From contig CAJQPR010000017.1 in NCBI GenBank assembly GCA_905480255.1, positions 1 to 61,362 on the forward strand: a stretch of DNA of 61,362 nt, written 5' to 3'. The DNA is from an uncultured Woeseiaceae bacterium. GTDB lineage: Bacteria; Pseudomonadota; Gammaproteobacteria; Steroidobacterales; Woeseiaceae. Position 1 is the stretch's first letter. Every line of letters starts with the position of its first letter. The notes under the pieces are model-generated. The model searched no databases and was not told the DNA's origin. It saw nothing but the letters and a program-made list of their open reading frames with translations. A program made the translations under genes and the position numbers. Positions 9,764 to 18,581 of the stretch are shown in pieces.

Positions 9764-11254
9764 ATGAAATTGGATCGGTTCCTCAGAATATCGATCGGGC
9801 TGATTGTGCTGCTGGTCTTCATTATCGCGATTGCCGCGTTGCTGTTTATGACTGAATCAGCACTCAATGTCTGGGATCGCCTTGTACAGGGTCCACGGAT
9901 CATCCTGTATGGCTACCTGGCTATGATGCTCGCTTTGGCTGTGACAGCGATTTGGCTGATCGTCAGACTCGTTGTCAGGCGAAAACCGGCGCCCGCTAAA
10001 AATACCAAACGGCCGTTGGACAAAACGGAAATTCTGAACCGCTTACGTGAGGCAGAAGAAGCGGGTGTGAAGACTGATGCGGCGCAAGCGGAACTGCGAG
10101 AGCTGGCCGCACGCCAGGAAACCGGTTCGGTACACCTCTGCTTTTTCGGTGAAATCAGCACGGGGAAAAGCTCTCTCATCAAAGCGCTGATTCCCGAAGC
10201 GGACGTCGCAATCAATCCTGTTGGCGGCTCCACGATAGACATCCGCCACTATCGCTGGCGTGACGAAAGCGGTACGCAGATCCTGCTGACCGACGTGCCT
10301 GGCACCGGTGGTCTTGAAGGCGAACTGGACGAAATCGCTGCTGAAGAGGCGCAACGAGCACAACTTGTCGTCTTCGTTTGTGACGGTGATCTGACTCGCA
10401 ATGAAAGCAGAGCTGTCGAATGGTTGTTGGGCCTTGCCAAGCCGTTGGTTCTCGTTCTGAACAAATCCGATCGCTACAGTCCTGACGAGCAAGCGTTACT
10501 CATGGAAAAGCTGCTTGACCATCTCGGTGATCTTGGCGGCGATGCCGCGCGTGATCAGGTTGTTGCTGTAAGTGCCGGCGGCGAAGTCGATGTAATCGAA
10601 AGGCGTGGAGACGGTGAAACCACTGTGCGCCGGCAACGACCGGCTGATGTAGGAGTCCTTGTCGTCGCGATTAACCGCTTGCTGGGCACCGGTGCCGGCG
10701 AACTTGACGTTCAGCGCGATCGCGCAGTGTTTCGGCTCGCGGCAGATAAGCTGGCCGAAGCGGAAGTTGAATATCGCGTTCATCGGGCCGAGCAAATCAT
10801 TCGTAGTTCCACCCGGAAAGCCGTGCTCGGCGCATTGGCCGCGGTCAGCCCGGGAAGCGATATAGTAATTCAGGGTTTTCTTGGCACTGCGATGACGCGC
10901 GAATTGTGCAAGTTGTTTGGTGCAGCGCCGCGTGACCTCGATATCGAGGAGTTCCTGACACTGAGTCAAAGCCGGGCCGGCAAGGCATTACCGCTGAGCC
11001 TGGCGGTGGCCGGGAACGGCCTGAAAGCCTTTCCGGGTATCGGCACGGTCGCCGGAGGGCTGGTGCATGCGGTAGCCTACGGGCTTATATTCGACGCGCT
11101 CGGTCGAAGCCTGGTCATGACGCTACAGAAACACGGCGCGCTTGACCCCGGAACAGCCGCAAAAGAATTCGAGGAAGGAATCAGTGAACATATTGAAGCG
11201 GGTGTTCGACAAGTTGCCAGGATGGCCCTGGACAAAGAAAAAAGCGGCAACTGA
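9764..11254 (+). CDS. Membrane-anchored GTPase with DUF697-like C-terminus (first of pair)
   Basis: 496 residues. Two hydrophobic segments at residues ~8-28 and ~46-70 anchor the protein. The GTPase domain has a P-loop GEISTGKS (129-136), a switch motif DVPG, and NKSD for guanine recognition. The C-terminal third is hydrophobic and glycine-rich (GNGLKAFPGIGTVAGGLVHAVAYGLI), like the DUF697 tail of Era-like membrane GTPases. Dynamin-like behaviour is possible but unproven. The next gene encodes a related GTPase and begins inside this one, so the two are probably made together and may act as a heteromer. Substrate pathway is unknown. Confidence 0.85.
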   Translation: MKLDRFLRISIGLIVLLVFIIAIAALLFMTESALNVWDRLVQGPRIILYGYLAMMLALAVTAIWLIVRLVVRRKPAPAKNTKRPLDKTEILNRLREAEEAGVKTDAAQAELRELAARQETGSVHLCFFGEISTGKSSLIKALIPEADVAINPVGGSTIDIRHYRWRDESGTQILLTDVPGTGGLEGELDEIAAEEAQRAQLVVFVCDGDLTRNESRAVEWLLGLAKPLVLVLNKSDRYSPDEQALLMEKLLDHLGDLGGDAARDQVVAVSAGGEVDVIERRGDGETTVRRQRPADVGVLVVAINRLLGTGAGELDVQRDRAVFRLAADKLAEAEVEYRVHRAEQIIRSSTRKAVLGALAAVSPGSDIVIQGFLGTAMTRELCKLFGAAPRDLDIEEFLTLSQSRAGKALPLSLAVAGNGLKAFPGIGTVAGGLVHAVAYGLIFDALGRSLVMTLQKHGALDPGTAAKEFEEGISEHIEAGVRQVARMALDKEKSGN

Positions 11255-12545
11255 TCCGGAACCGGATGGTGGATCGGCCCATCTGAATCTCGCGCGTGAA
11301 AGTCTGCGCGACCTTATCGATGATTCACGCCTTCCGGCGGGGGTCAGGGAATCGCTTGCAAACGACTACCAGGCCGTGGAAGGCATGCTCGACAAACTGC
11401 AGCATGGCCATCTGCACATTGCCGTATTCGGCCGGGTCAGCACCGGAAAGTCATCACTACTTAATGCCCTGATTGGAGAACAACGATTCAACGTCAGTCC
11501 GCTGCATGGTGAAACCAAACGAACATCGATGGAGCGCTGGTCAGAGGTTGAGGCAGCCGGTGTTTACCTGATCGATACTCCTGGACTTGACGAAGCTGGT
11601 GGCGAGAACCGGGAGGAAATGGCGAAAGAAGTTGCGCATCGGTCCGACCTGGTCATTTTCGTTGTTGATGGCGACGTCACTGACAGTGAACTCAGCTCGC
11701 TGCAGGTGCTGCTGACGCAGGGCAGACCGGTTGTTGTCGCTCTGAATAAATCGGATCTTTATACAAAAGACGAACTCGACGCGCTGCTGGCTTCAGTTCG
11801 GTCAAAAACGAAGGGTCTCGTCCAGTCGGACGACGTGCTCGCCGTCGCAGCACAGCCGCGGCCACAACAGATCATCGAGGTCGACGACGAGGGCAACGAA
11901 AAGACGAGCAGCCGCGAACGCGATGCCGACATCGATAAATTGCGATTACGGCTATGGGAAATATTTGAGAATGAAGGCAAGACGCTCGCAGCCCTTAACG
12001 CGAGTCTTTTTGCTGCAGACCTGAGCGACCAGGTTGGCGTACGCATCCTGAATGCCCGACGGGAAATAGGCGATAAGCTGGTGCGGACATACTGTGTTGC
12101 CAAGGGTGTGGCCGTGGCATTCAACCCGATCCCTGTTGCAGATCTTTTTGCCGCGGCGTTCATAGACGTCGGCATGGTGATGCATCTGTCAAAAGTATAT
12201 GACTTGCCGATTAGCAAGCGGGAAGCCGGCTCACTTGTCAGCGTTATAGTCGCAGAAGCGGCAGCGTTGATGGGAACAGTGTGGGCACTGCATTTCGTCT
12301 CGAGCGCGCTGAAAGTCGGCACAGCCGGACTGTCAACGCTGGTTACGGCCGGAGCGCAGGGAGCTATTGCTTACTACAGTACTTATGTCGTCGGGCAGAT
12401 CGCTGCCGAGTATCTTGCCAAGGGGAAATCCTGGGGTGACAGTGGCCCGAAAGTGGTCGTGCAAAACATCCTCGACAGTCTCGATCGGGATACCGTGCTG
12501 CGTGACGCAAGAAAGGAAATTCAGGCTCGCCTGGGGGTGAGTTAA
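11184..12545 (+). CDS. GTPase with DUF697 domain (second of pair)
   Basis: 453 residues from GTG 11184, chosen because GAGGAAGG lies 5-12 bases upstream; an in-frame TTG at 11142 has no such site. It overlaps the preceding GTPase gene by 71 bases. GTPase motifs are clear: P-loop GRVSTGKS (83-90), IDTPG switch, and NKSD. The C-terminal ~150 residues hold two or three hydrophobic stretches (FNPIPVADLFAAAFIDVGMV and AEAAALMGTVWALHFVSSAL) typical of DUF697. Unlike its neighbour it lacks N-terminal membrane segments. The overlap and shared architecture suggest a duplicated pair working at the inner membrane; the process served is not known. Confidence 0.87.
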   Translation: MNILKRVFDKLPGWPWTKKKAATDPEPDGGSAHLNLARESLRDLIDDSRLPAGVRESLANDYQAVEGMLDKLQHGHLHIAVFGRVSTGKSSLLNALIGEQRFNVSPLHGETKRTSMERWSEVEAAGVYLIDTPGLDEAGGENREEMAKEVAHRSDLVIFVVDGDVTDSELSSLQVLLTQGRPVVVALNKSDLYTKDELDALLASVRSKTKGLVQSDDVLAVAAQPRPQQIIEVDDEGNEKTSSRERDADIDKLRLRLWEIFENEGKTLAALNASLFAADLSDQVGVRILNARREIGDKLVRTYCVAKGVAVAFNPIPVADLFAAAFIDVGMVMHLSKVYDLPISKREAGSLVSVIVAEAAALMGTVWALHFVSSALKVGTAGLSTLVTAGAQGAIAYYSTYVVGQIAAEYLAKGKSWGDSGPKVVVQNILDSLDRDTVLRDARKEIQARLGVS

Positions 12546-12652
12546 TGAAGATCGGAGTTCTTCTATCTATTTGTTTTTAAAGATTAAATATGTATGATTC
12601 CGAAAGCATAAGGCCCTCACTTCAGCGGGGCATTGATGCTTGAACGAATGTA

Positions 12653-13018
12653 ATGAAAGCGGCTACCGAGAAACGCAACGAGCGGATTTGGGCGACGATA
12701 TGCGATATCCCGAAGGGCTCCGTTGCGAATTACGGACAGGTGGCGGAGATCGCCGGAATTCCGCGCGGCGCAAGGCAGGTTGGATATGCCCTCCGGCACT
12801 TGCCGAAAGGGCACAAGGTGCCTTGGTATCGCGTCATTACTTCATCCGGAAAAATTGCTTTCAATTCGGACACCGCCGCATTCGAGGAGCAGAGCAAGCG
12901 GCTTGCCAGGGAGGGTGTGGCCATTCTGAATGGTCGGGTGGATATGAAAAAGTATCGCTGGCAACCTGATCTGGACGAATTACTGTGGAAACCGAGTGCG
13001 GCCTGGGACGATGACTAA
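12653..13018 (+). CDS. Alkyltransferase-like protein (ATL, MGMT family, no active-site Cys)
   Basis: 121 residues, the size of stand-alone ATL proteins. The DNA-binding wing of O6-alkylguanine-DNA alkyltransferases is present (IPKGSVANYGQVAEIAG, then GARQVGYALR), but the catalytic PCHRV motif reads PWYRV, with Trp58 in place of the cysteine. ATL proteins bind O6-alkylguanine without repairing it and hand the lesion to nucleotide excision repair. The next gene starts directly after the stop (TAAATG), so translation is coupled. An overlapping frame beginning at 12640 is a shadow. Confidence 0.9.
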   Translation: MKAATEKRNERIWATICDIPKGSVANYGQVAEIAGIPRGARQVGYALRHLPKGHKVPWYRVITSSGKIAFNSDTAAFEEQSKRLAREGVAILNGRVDMKKYRWQPDLDELLWKPSAAWDDD

Positions 13019-14359
13019 ATGAAGCGCAAATTACGCTCTCTTTACCTTACATTTCTTCTGGATGAACGTTGTATAAAGATGCGGCGGATGATGTCGGACC
13101 TGGGGCGCAGGCTGACACTTAAAAAACGTGTCGTCTCAATATTTCTGCAGCTCGACGATCCATATTCCTACCTTCTGAGTCACTACCTTGAGCCTGTAAT
13201 GCAGCGCTACCAGCACAAGGTTCAGTTTCGCGTCTACCTGTGCCAGGCACTGGCCGGCGAATTTATGCCGCAACCCGGAATGCTTGCGGAATATTCAATG
13301 CAGGACAGCAAACTTCTTGCAAAGGAATTTGGCGTCCCGTTTCTCGATCTCGGTGACACGCCTGCCGTTGAATTTCGCAGGCCACTGCTCGATTTTCTGG
13401 CGGGGGAGCAGGAAGAGGACGATTTTCCGGAAACGATTATCAAGGCGCTCAGTCTTTACTGGCGTGGAGACGCTGAGGGTGTTGCGCGCCTGCTGGGCAG
13501 GCCCGGCGGAGGTAGCGACGAAACCAATGTGTTGGTCGGCAAGAACCAGTTGTTGCTGCGAAAACTGGGTCACTACAATTGTGCGACGATGCACTATGCC
13601 GGCGAATGGTACTGGGGCGTGGACCGCTTGCTATACCTGACTCAAATGCTTGACCGGCAAAAGTTGAATCGCTACAAGGAGCCCGCGCCGGAGCTGGCGT
13701 CGCTGGTCGAAGCCATGAAATTCACGCTTCCCGCGACCGCACCGGCAGCGGCAAAGGAACTGCCGCCGCTCGAAATGTTTCATTCCTTTCGCAGTCCGTA
13801 TTCATATATCGCTCTCAGGAATGCCTATGCAACAGCTCAGGCATTTGGCCTGAGACTGGAAGTGAGGCCGATATTGCCGATGGTCATGCGCGGATTGTCG
13901 CTGCCGAGATCGAAGCTGTTGTATATCGTCAAAGACGCAAATCGCGAAGCGAAGCGGCGCAAGGTTCCGTTTGGCAAGATTGCCGATCCGGTGGGTGACG
14001 GCGCCGAACGTTGTTTAGCCGCATTCTGTTATGCGAAGAGCGAGAACCGCCACTACGATTTTCTGCTGCAGGCTGGCAAAGCTATATTTGCAGAGGCCAT
14101 CGATGTGTCCACCGACGAAGGCATGCAGATCGTCGCCGAGCGAACAGGTTTGTTCTGGCCGGACCTTGAGGAAGCAATGAAAGGGGAGGAGTGGCGCGAT
14201 GTTGCCAGGCAAAACCGCGAAATCCTGACCGAGGTCGGTCAATGGGGTGTGCCGGTTTTCAAAATCGGCGACCAGGTGTTCTGGGGCCAGGACAGGGACT
14301 GGTTGCTGGCCCGCAAGATAGAGGACCTGTGTCATTCCGGTGAGGGCATCATGGTATGA
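13019..14359 (+). CDS. Double thioredoxin-fold protein (DsbA/HCCA isomerase, GST-kappa-like)
   Basis: 446 residues. Two DsbA-superfamily domains are fused: one beginning at VVSIFLQLDDPYSYLLSHY (about residue 39) and one at LEMFHSFRSPYSYIALRNAY (about residue 255). Both carry the S/D-P-Y-S-Y signature seen in 2-hydroxychromene-2-carboxylate isomerases and kappa-class glutathione transferases, and neither has a CXXC pair. The C-terminal GVPVFKIGDQVFWGQDRD is the usual cis-proline end of this family, visible only in the second domain. A glutathione-dependent isomerase or transferase is the likely activity. It abuts the ATL gene and overlaps the following hydrolase by 4 bases (ATGA). Confidence 0.82.
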   Translation: MKRKLRSLYLTFLLDERCIKMRRMMSDLGRRLTLKKRVVSIFLQLDDPYSYLLSHYLEPVMQRYQHKVQFRVYLCQALAGEFMPQPGMLAEYSMQDSKLLAKEFGVPFLDLGDTPAVEFRRPLLDFLAGEQEEDDFPETIIKALSLYWRGDAEGVARLLGRPGGGSDETNVLVGKNQLLLRKLGHYNCATMHYAGEWYWGVDRLLYLTQMLDRQKLNRYKEPAPELASLVEAMKFTLPATAPAAAKELPPLEMFHSFRSPYSYIALRNAYATAQAFGLRLEVRPILPMVMRGLSLPRSKLLYIVKDANREAKRRKVPFGKIADPVGDGAERCLAAFCYAKSENRHYDFLLQAGKAIFAEAIDVSTDEGMQIVAERTGLFWPDLEEAMKGEEWRDVARQNREILTEVGQWGVPVFKIGDQVFWGQDRDWLLARKIEDLCHSGEGIMV

Positions 14360-14859
14360 CAAGACCAATGCTCATTTTTTCTCACGGTCAGGAAAGCGGT
14401 CCGTGGGGCACAAAGATAAATGCCATGGCGGATACGGCGCGTGACCTTGGCTGCGAGATCGACAGCGTCGACTACCAGGGCATTGCTGACCCGACCGCCC
14501 GCGTTGAGAAGCTGATTGCTTATTGTGAGCCGCTTACGGCACCTTTGATCCTGGTTGGCTCCAGCATGGGCGGCCACGTTGCGACCGCTGCGGCGGATAG
14601 TGTGAACGCCGTCGGGCTATTTGTCCTGGCGCCTGCGTACTATATGACGGGATACGAGGACCTGACGCCGTCTGCGCCGAAAATTCCTATCAGCATCGTG
14701 CACGGCTGGGACGATGATATTGTTCCGGTCGTCAACAGCATCCGCTTTGCGGGCGAGTGTAAAGCCACTCTGCACATTGTCGACGGGGATCATCGTTTGA
14801 CGGCAAACATTGATGAGATTTGTTTTTACCTCAAGCGTTTCATTGATGAATTGTCCTGA
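14356..14859 (+). CDS. Small alpha/beta hydrolase
   Basis: 167 residues, short for the fold but complete. The start ATG overlaps the upstream stop (ATGA). Nucleophile motif GSSMGG places Ser70 at the elbow; FSHGQESGPWG supplies the oxyanion loop; a late Asp (HGWDDDIVP) and His (DGDHRL) complete a plausible triad. It resembles small YqiA/RBBP9-like esterases that lack a large lid. Operon position after the ATL and GST-like genes suggests a role with reactive or alkylating compounds, but that is inference only. Confidence 0.85.
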   Translation: MTRPMLIFSHGQESGPWGTKINAMADTARDLGCEIDSVDYQGIADPTARVEKLIAYCEPLTAPLILVGSSMGGHVATAAADSVNAVGLFVLAPAYYMTGYEDLTPSAPKIPISIVHGWDDDIVPVVNSIRFAGECKATLHIVDGDHRLTANIDEICFYLKRFIDELS

Positions 14860-14879
14860 ACATTCAGGAGAGCTTAACG

Positions 14880-15098
14880 ATGAAAATACTAACTTTGTTT
14901 GCGGCTTCACTAATTTTATTTGGTTGCGGTTCCGATAGTTCTGATCAGGCTGCTGAGCCACGCGAAGAAACGGTCGGCGCAGAAATTGCTGACAACTACA
15001 CGCAGCAGATGAACAAAGCCCGTGATGTAGAGATACAGCTTGAGCAGCAAAAAAGAGATCTTGATGCGGCTATCGAAGGATCCGATCCGGGCCGTTAG
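14880..15098 (+). CDS. Small lipoprotein
   Basis: 72 residues with a good ribosome-binding site (AGGAG, 14868-14872). MKILTLFAASLILFGC is a lipoprotein signal with LFGC lipobox; the mature part is about 57 residues, hydrophilic and Glu/Gln/Lys rich (EIQLEQQKRDLDAAIEGS), likely a short helix or coiled coil. It starts 20 bases after the hydrolase stop and probably shares its transcript. It runs 4 bases into the convergent glucokinase gene. No homologue is recognised. Confidence 0.75.
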   Translation: MKILTLFAASLILFGCGSDSSDQAAEPREETVGAEIADNYTQQMNKARDVEIQLEQQKRDLDAAIEGSDPGR

Positions 15099-16015
15099 CC
15101 ATTGCTTGCGATGTACTCAGAAAGGCCCGTCAAACCCGGGTACGGATCCGTCACCACCCAGGTAGGTATGGCTCGCATATAGTCGCGATAACGATTTTTG
15201 TCTTCGAATCGCGATCTGAATTCTGACTTGACGATCTGATCAAGGCAGGCGGGCACAATGCCTCCCGCGATATACACACCACCATATGCGCCAGTGATCA
15301 ATGCCAGCTCCGCGGCGGTACTTCCAAGAAATCGGAAAAACTGACGCAGGGTCGCAGCATTGTCAGGTTCTTCAGGGTCGGAGGTGACCTCTTCCGGAGC
15401 GGTCAGACGTTTCCCGTGCATTGCCTCATGCAAGGCAATCAGCCCGGGACCGGAAAGAATTCGCTCTGCCGAACAGTGCCCAAAACGATCGCGAAGTCTG
15501 GCGACAATCTCGTCTTCGTCACTGTTCCTTCCCGCCACCGTTATATGCCCCCCCTCGCCACACATTGCAGCAGTACCGGATATCCAGGCGGACATTCCAA
15601 GTCCGCTGCCAGGTCCGAGTACGGCAATATTTCCGTCACGATAATGCGTTGCCCGACCGATTTCCGCTCGCGACTCGTCATCCAGCACGGGAAGGGCATA
15701 CGCAACCGCGTGAAAATCGTTGAGGATTTCAACCCGTTCCAGACCCATATCCCTGAGGTCGGACCGGTTGAACAGCCAGTCTCGATTGATCATGCGAACT
15801 TCATCACCATCGATCGGTGCGGCGACGGCAATCGCGCAGGCGTTGGGTTTACTGGAGCAGCTACCCATAAATTCCACCAGCAGTTCCGGCACACCTTTCG
15901 CCTCATCGTTTCGGACCGTATGGACTTCGCCTAACCGGCCGCGATCCAGAACAGCGCAGCGGCTGGTCGTTGCACCGATGTCCGCGATAAGCCAGTTGTT
16001 GCGTAATTGAGTCAT
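15095..16015 (-). CDS. glk: Glucokinase
   Basis: 306 residues from ATG 16015; an ATG five codons earlier (16030) is also possible and neither has a strong ribosome-binding site. The longer open frame to 16201 lacks family similarity in its extension. Motifs of the bacterial Glk (ASKHA) family are present: LIADIGATTSRCAV phosphate loop, EILNDFHAVAYALP with the catalytic Asp, VLGPGSGLGMSAWI, GEGGHI, and GGVYIAGGI near the C-terminus. It phosphorylates glucose to glucose-6-phosphate using ATP. The gene is divergent from plsB with a gap of about 80 bases. Confidence 0.9.
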   Translation of the reverse strand: MTQLRNNWLIADIGATTSRCAVLDRGRLGEVHTVRNDEAKGVPELLVEFMGSCSSKPNACAIAVAAPIDGDEVRMINRDWLFNRSDLRDMGLERVEILNDFHAVAYALPVLDDESRAEIGRATHYRDGNIAVLGPGSGLGMSAWISGTAAMCGEGGHITVAGRNSDEDEIVARLRDRFGHCSAERILSGPGLIALHEAMHGKRLTAPEEVTSDPEEPDNAATLRQFFRFLGSTAAELALITGAYGGVYIAGGIVPACLDQIVKSEFRSRFEDKNRYRDYMRAIPTWVVTDPYPGLTGLSEYIASNG

Positions 16016-16094
16016 TTCACGGACCAGCATTACCGGATGATTCAGAAAAATCAACGGTTTGTGATGGCGTGGAAACCGGTAAGATTGGCATCCG

Positions 16095-18572
16095 ATGACG
16101 GTTGCCGAATACATCTTTCGACCCTGGTACTGGCTGGCTGGAAAAATTTTCAGCCTTTGGGCCAGGCCGGCCGTGCAACCAGGCGATCCTGCCGAACTCA
16201 TCGCCGGTTCCGATGCGCCAGTTTGTTATGTGCTGGAGACCGGCGGGCTCGCCGACACGCTGGCGCTCGAACGCTTGTGCAGTATTCACGGGATGCCGTC
16301 GCCGACACAGGGCCTCGACTTTTTTGAAAATAGTGAGACCCACCGAATCGTCGTGTTAAAACGCAAACGCGGATTCTTTCTGCGCCGGTGGGACACGAGC
16401 GGGTCGAAACGCCTCAAGAGACTCGTGGAGGCCAGCGTCGCGGCCGGCGGTGAGGAACTTCTATTAGTCCCGGTTGGCATCTACTGGGGCCGTTTCCCGC
16501 AGAAAGAGCATTCATGGCTGACATTGTTGTTTACAGAAAACTGGGATGTGGCTGGCCGGACGCGAAAATTTTTCGCAACCATATTTCAAGGGCGAAACAC
16601 GTTGGTCCGTTTCAGCCACGCGTTGCCACTGAGCTCGATTGTTCAGGACGGGCTGGATTCGGAAGTCGCGTTTCGAAAAGTGTCACGAGTTCTCAGGGTT
16701 CACTTTCGCCAGCGCCGGACGGCGACTGTCGGGCCTGATCTGTCCCACCGAAGAACGCTTCTGAACGATGTGCTTAACGATCCAAACGTTCGTGCGGTAA
16801 TTGAAGCTGAAGCGGGAGACAGCCGGGTCAAGCGGGAACGATCGACGCAAAAAGCCCGCAAATATGCGAACGAAATTGCGGCGCACATTTCCTATCCAAC
16901 CGTCAGGGTTGTTGAGCGTTTTCTGGGCTGGGTCTGGAACAAAATTTACGATGGAGTCGAGTTGCAGCACATCGATCGCCTGCACGAAGAAGCCAAGAAC
17001 AACGAGATTGTTTACGTTCCCTGCCATCGCAGTCATTTTGATTATCTCCTGCTGAGCTACATCGTTTACAACCAGGGTTTGAGCCTGCCCCATGTTGCCG
17101 CTGGCGTTAATCTCAATATACCGGTCGTTGGTGCAATCCTGCGGCGCGGTGGCGCTTTCTATCTTCGGCGCAGCTTCAAGGGCAACCGACTGTACGCAAC
17201 TGTCTTCAACGCGTACCTCAGAAAGATTCTGCAGCGTGGACATTCGATCGAGTATTTTGTTGAAGGCACCAGGAGTCGGACCGGGCGTCTGCTCGCGCCC
17301 AAGGCCGGCATGCTGGCGATGACCGTGAATTCCTATATTCAAAATCCCGCGTTGCCTGTCGTATTTATCCCGGTCTATTTCGGTTACGAAAAACTGATTG
17401 AAGGAAACTCTTTCATTTCCGAGATGAGCGGTGCAAAGAAAAAGAAAGAGTCCCTGATCGGCCTGATCCGCTCCATCAACTCACTGCGCGAATATTTCGG
17501 TAAGGTCTATGTAAATATCGGTGAGCCCATCCGGTTGAATGACATGCTCGATGAGCACAATCCGGATTGGCGGAATACAGGGCCAGCTGAAGAAGAGCGT
17601 CCGAAGTGGATTGGTGACGTCATTGATGATCTTGGCGTCCGGGTCATGGGGGAAATCAATGCCGCAGCGGCAGTGACTCCAATCAGCTTGCTCGCCTATG
17701 CGCTGCTGGCCACGCCAAAACAATCAATGGGCGAGCTGGAACTCAAGGCGCAAGTGGACTTGAGCACCAGGCTTCTGAAACGTTTCAAATACTCCGATCT
17801 GGTCACCGTGCCCGATTGGGAAACCGACGACATAATCGACCACGGCGAGAAGCTGAAGGTCATATCCCGCACAGCGCACCCGCTTGGCGACATCATCAGC
17901 ATGAGCGAGCACGAAGCGGTTCTGATGACCTATTTCCGCAACAACATTCAGCATCTATTCGCCGTCCCGGCGTCAATCGCCTGCTGTTTCATCCAGGGAC
18001 GTCGACTGGCCCATGACGAACTGCAACGGCTGATTGCCATGATCTATCCCTTTATGAGGGTTGAGTTACACCTGCAGTGGGATGACGAAGATGTCGATGA
18101 AGTTACGTCCACCGCCATACAGGCATTGATCGACGAGGAAATCCTGACCCGCGAAGGGGACATGCTGGTGCGGCCGCCGACAGGCTCGGCGCCGGCTTTT
18201 CAACTGATGATGCTTGGCCAATCGATGGTGCCGATGTTGCAGCGTTTTTACCTGGTCATTGCGTTGCTGATTCGGAACGGGTCCGGTACATTGTCGCGCG
18301 CTAAACTCGAGGGTCTTTGTCAGCAAAGTGCACAACGTTTGTCGATGATTTATGGACTCCACTCGCCGGACTTTTTCGACAAAGCGCTGTTTCAGGATTT
18401 TATTCGTACCCTGAGAGAGCGGGATGTTGTGCGTCGAAATTCGGCGGGCTTTCTTGAATTTGGCGATGACATCATGAGGATCGGCGAGGATGCAAGGCTG
18501 GTTCTCGGCGAGGAAATTCGACACAGTATCCTGTCGCTGACATTTTCAGGGCCGGGATTCGACAGGCTATGA
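16095..18572 (+). CDS. plsB: Glycerol-3-phosphate 1-O-acyltransferase PlsB
   Basis: 825 residues, close to the ~807 of E. coli PlsB. Acyltransferase block I is CHRSHFDYLLLSY with His311 and Asp316 forming the HX4D catalytic pair; RRGGAFYLRRSF (block II), EGTRSRTGR (block III) and VFIPVYFGYEKLIEG (block IV) follow. The enzyme makes lysophosphatidic acid from glycerol-3-phosphate and acyl-ACP or acyl-CoA at the inner membrane, the first step of phospholipid synthesis. trhO starts 9 bases downstream. Confidence 0.96.
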   Translation: MTVAEYIFRPWYWLAGKIFSLWARPAVQPGDPAELIAGSDAPVCYVLETGGLADTLALERLCSIHGMPSPTQGLDFFENSETHRIVVLKRKRGFFLRRWDTSGSKRLKRLVEASVAAGGEELLLVPVGIYWGRFPQKEHSWLTLLFTENWDVAGRTRKFFATIFQGRNTLVRFSHALPLSSIVQDGLDSEVAFRKVSRVLRVHFRQRRTATVGPDLSHRRTLLNDVLNDPNVRAVIEAEAGDSRVKRERSTQKARKYANEIAAHISYPTVRVVERFLGWVWNKIYDGVELQHIDRLHEEAKNNEIVYVPCHRSHFDYLLLSYIVYNQGLSLPHVAAGVNLNIPVVGAILRRGGAFYLRRSFKGNRLYATVFNAYLRKILQRGHSIEYFVEGTRSRTGRLLAPKAGMLAMTVNSYIQNPALPVVFIPVYFGYEKLIEGNSFISEMSGAKKKKESLIGLIRSINSLREYFGKVYVNIGEPIRLNDMLDEHNPDWRNTGPAEEERPKWIGDVIDDLGVRVMGEINAAAAVTPISLLAYALLATPKQSMGELELKAQVDLSTRLLKRFKYSDLVTVPDWETDDIIDHGEKLKVISRTAHPLGDIISMSEHEAVLMTYFRNNIQHLFAVPASIACCFIQGRRLAHDELQRLIAMIYPFMRVELHLQWDDEDVDEVTSTAIQALIDEEILTREGDMLVRPPTGSAPAFQLMMLGQSMVPMLQRFYLVIALLIRNGSGTLSRAKLEGLCQQSAQRLSMIYGLHSPDFFDKALFQDFIRTLRERDVVRRNSAGFLEFGDDIMRIGEDARLVLGEEIRHSILSLTFSGPGFDRL

Positions 18573-18581
18573 ACCAAGACC

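Noticed and set aside
16683-17342. 219-codon minus-strand frame opposite plsB
   Set aside because: Antisense to the catalytic region of plsB, which is conserved in the sense frame.
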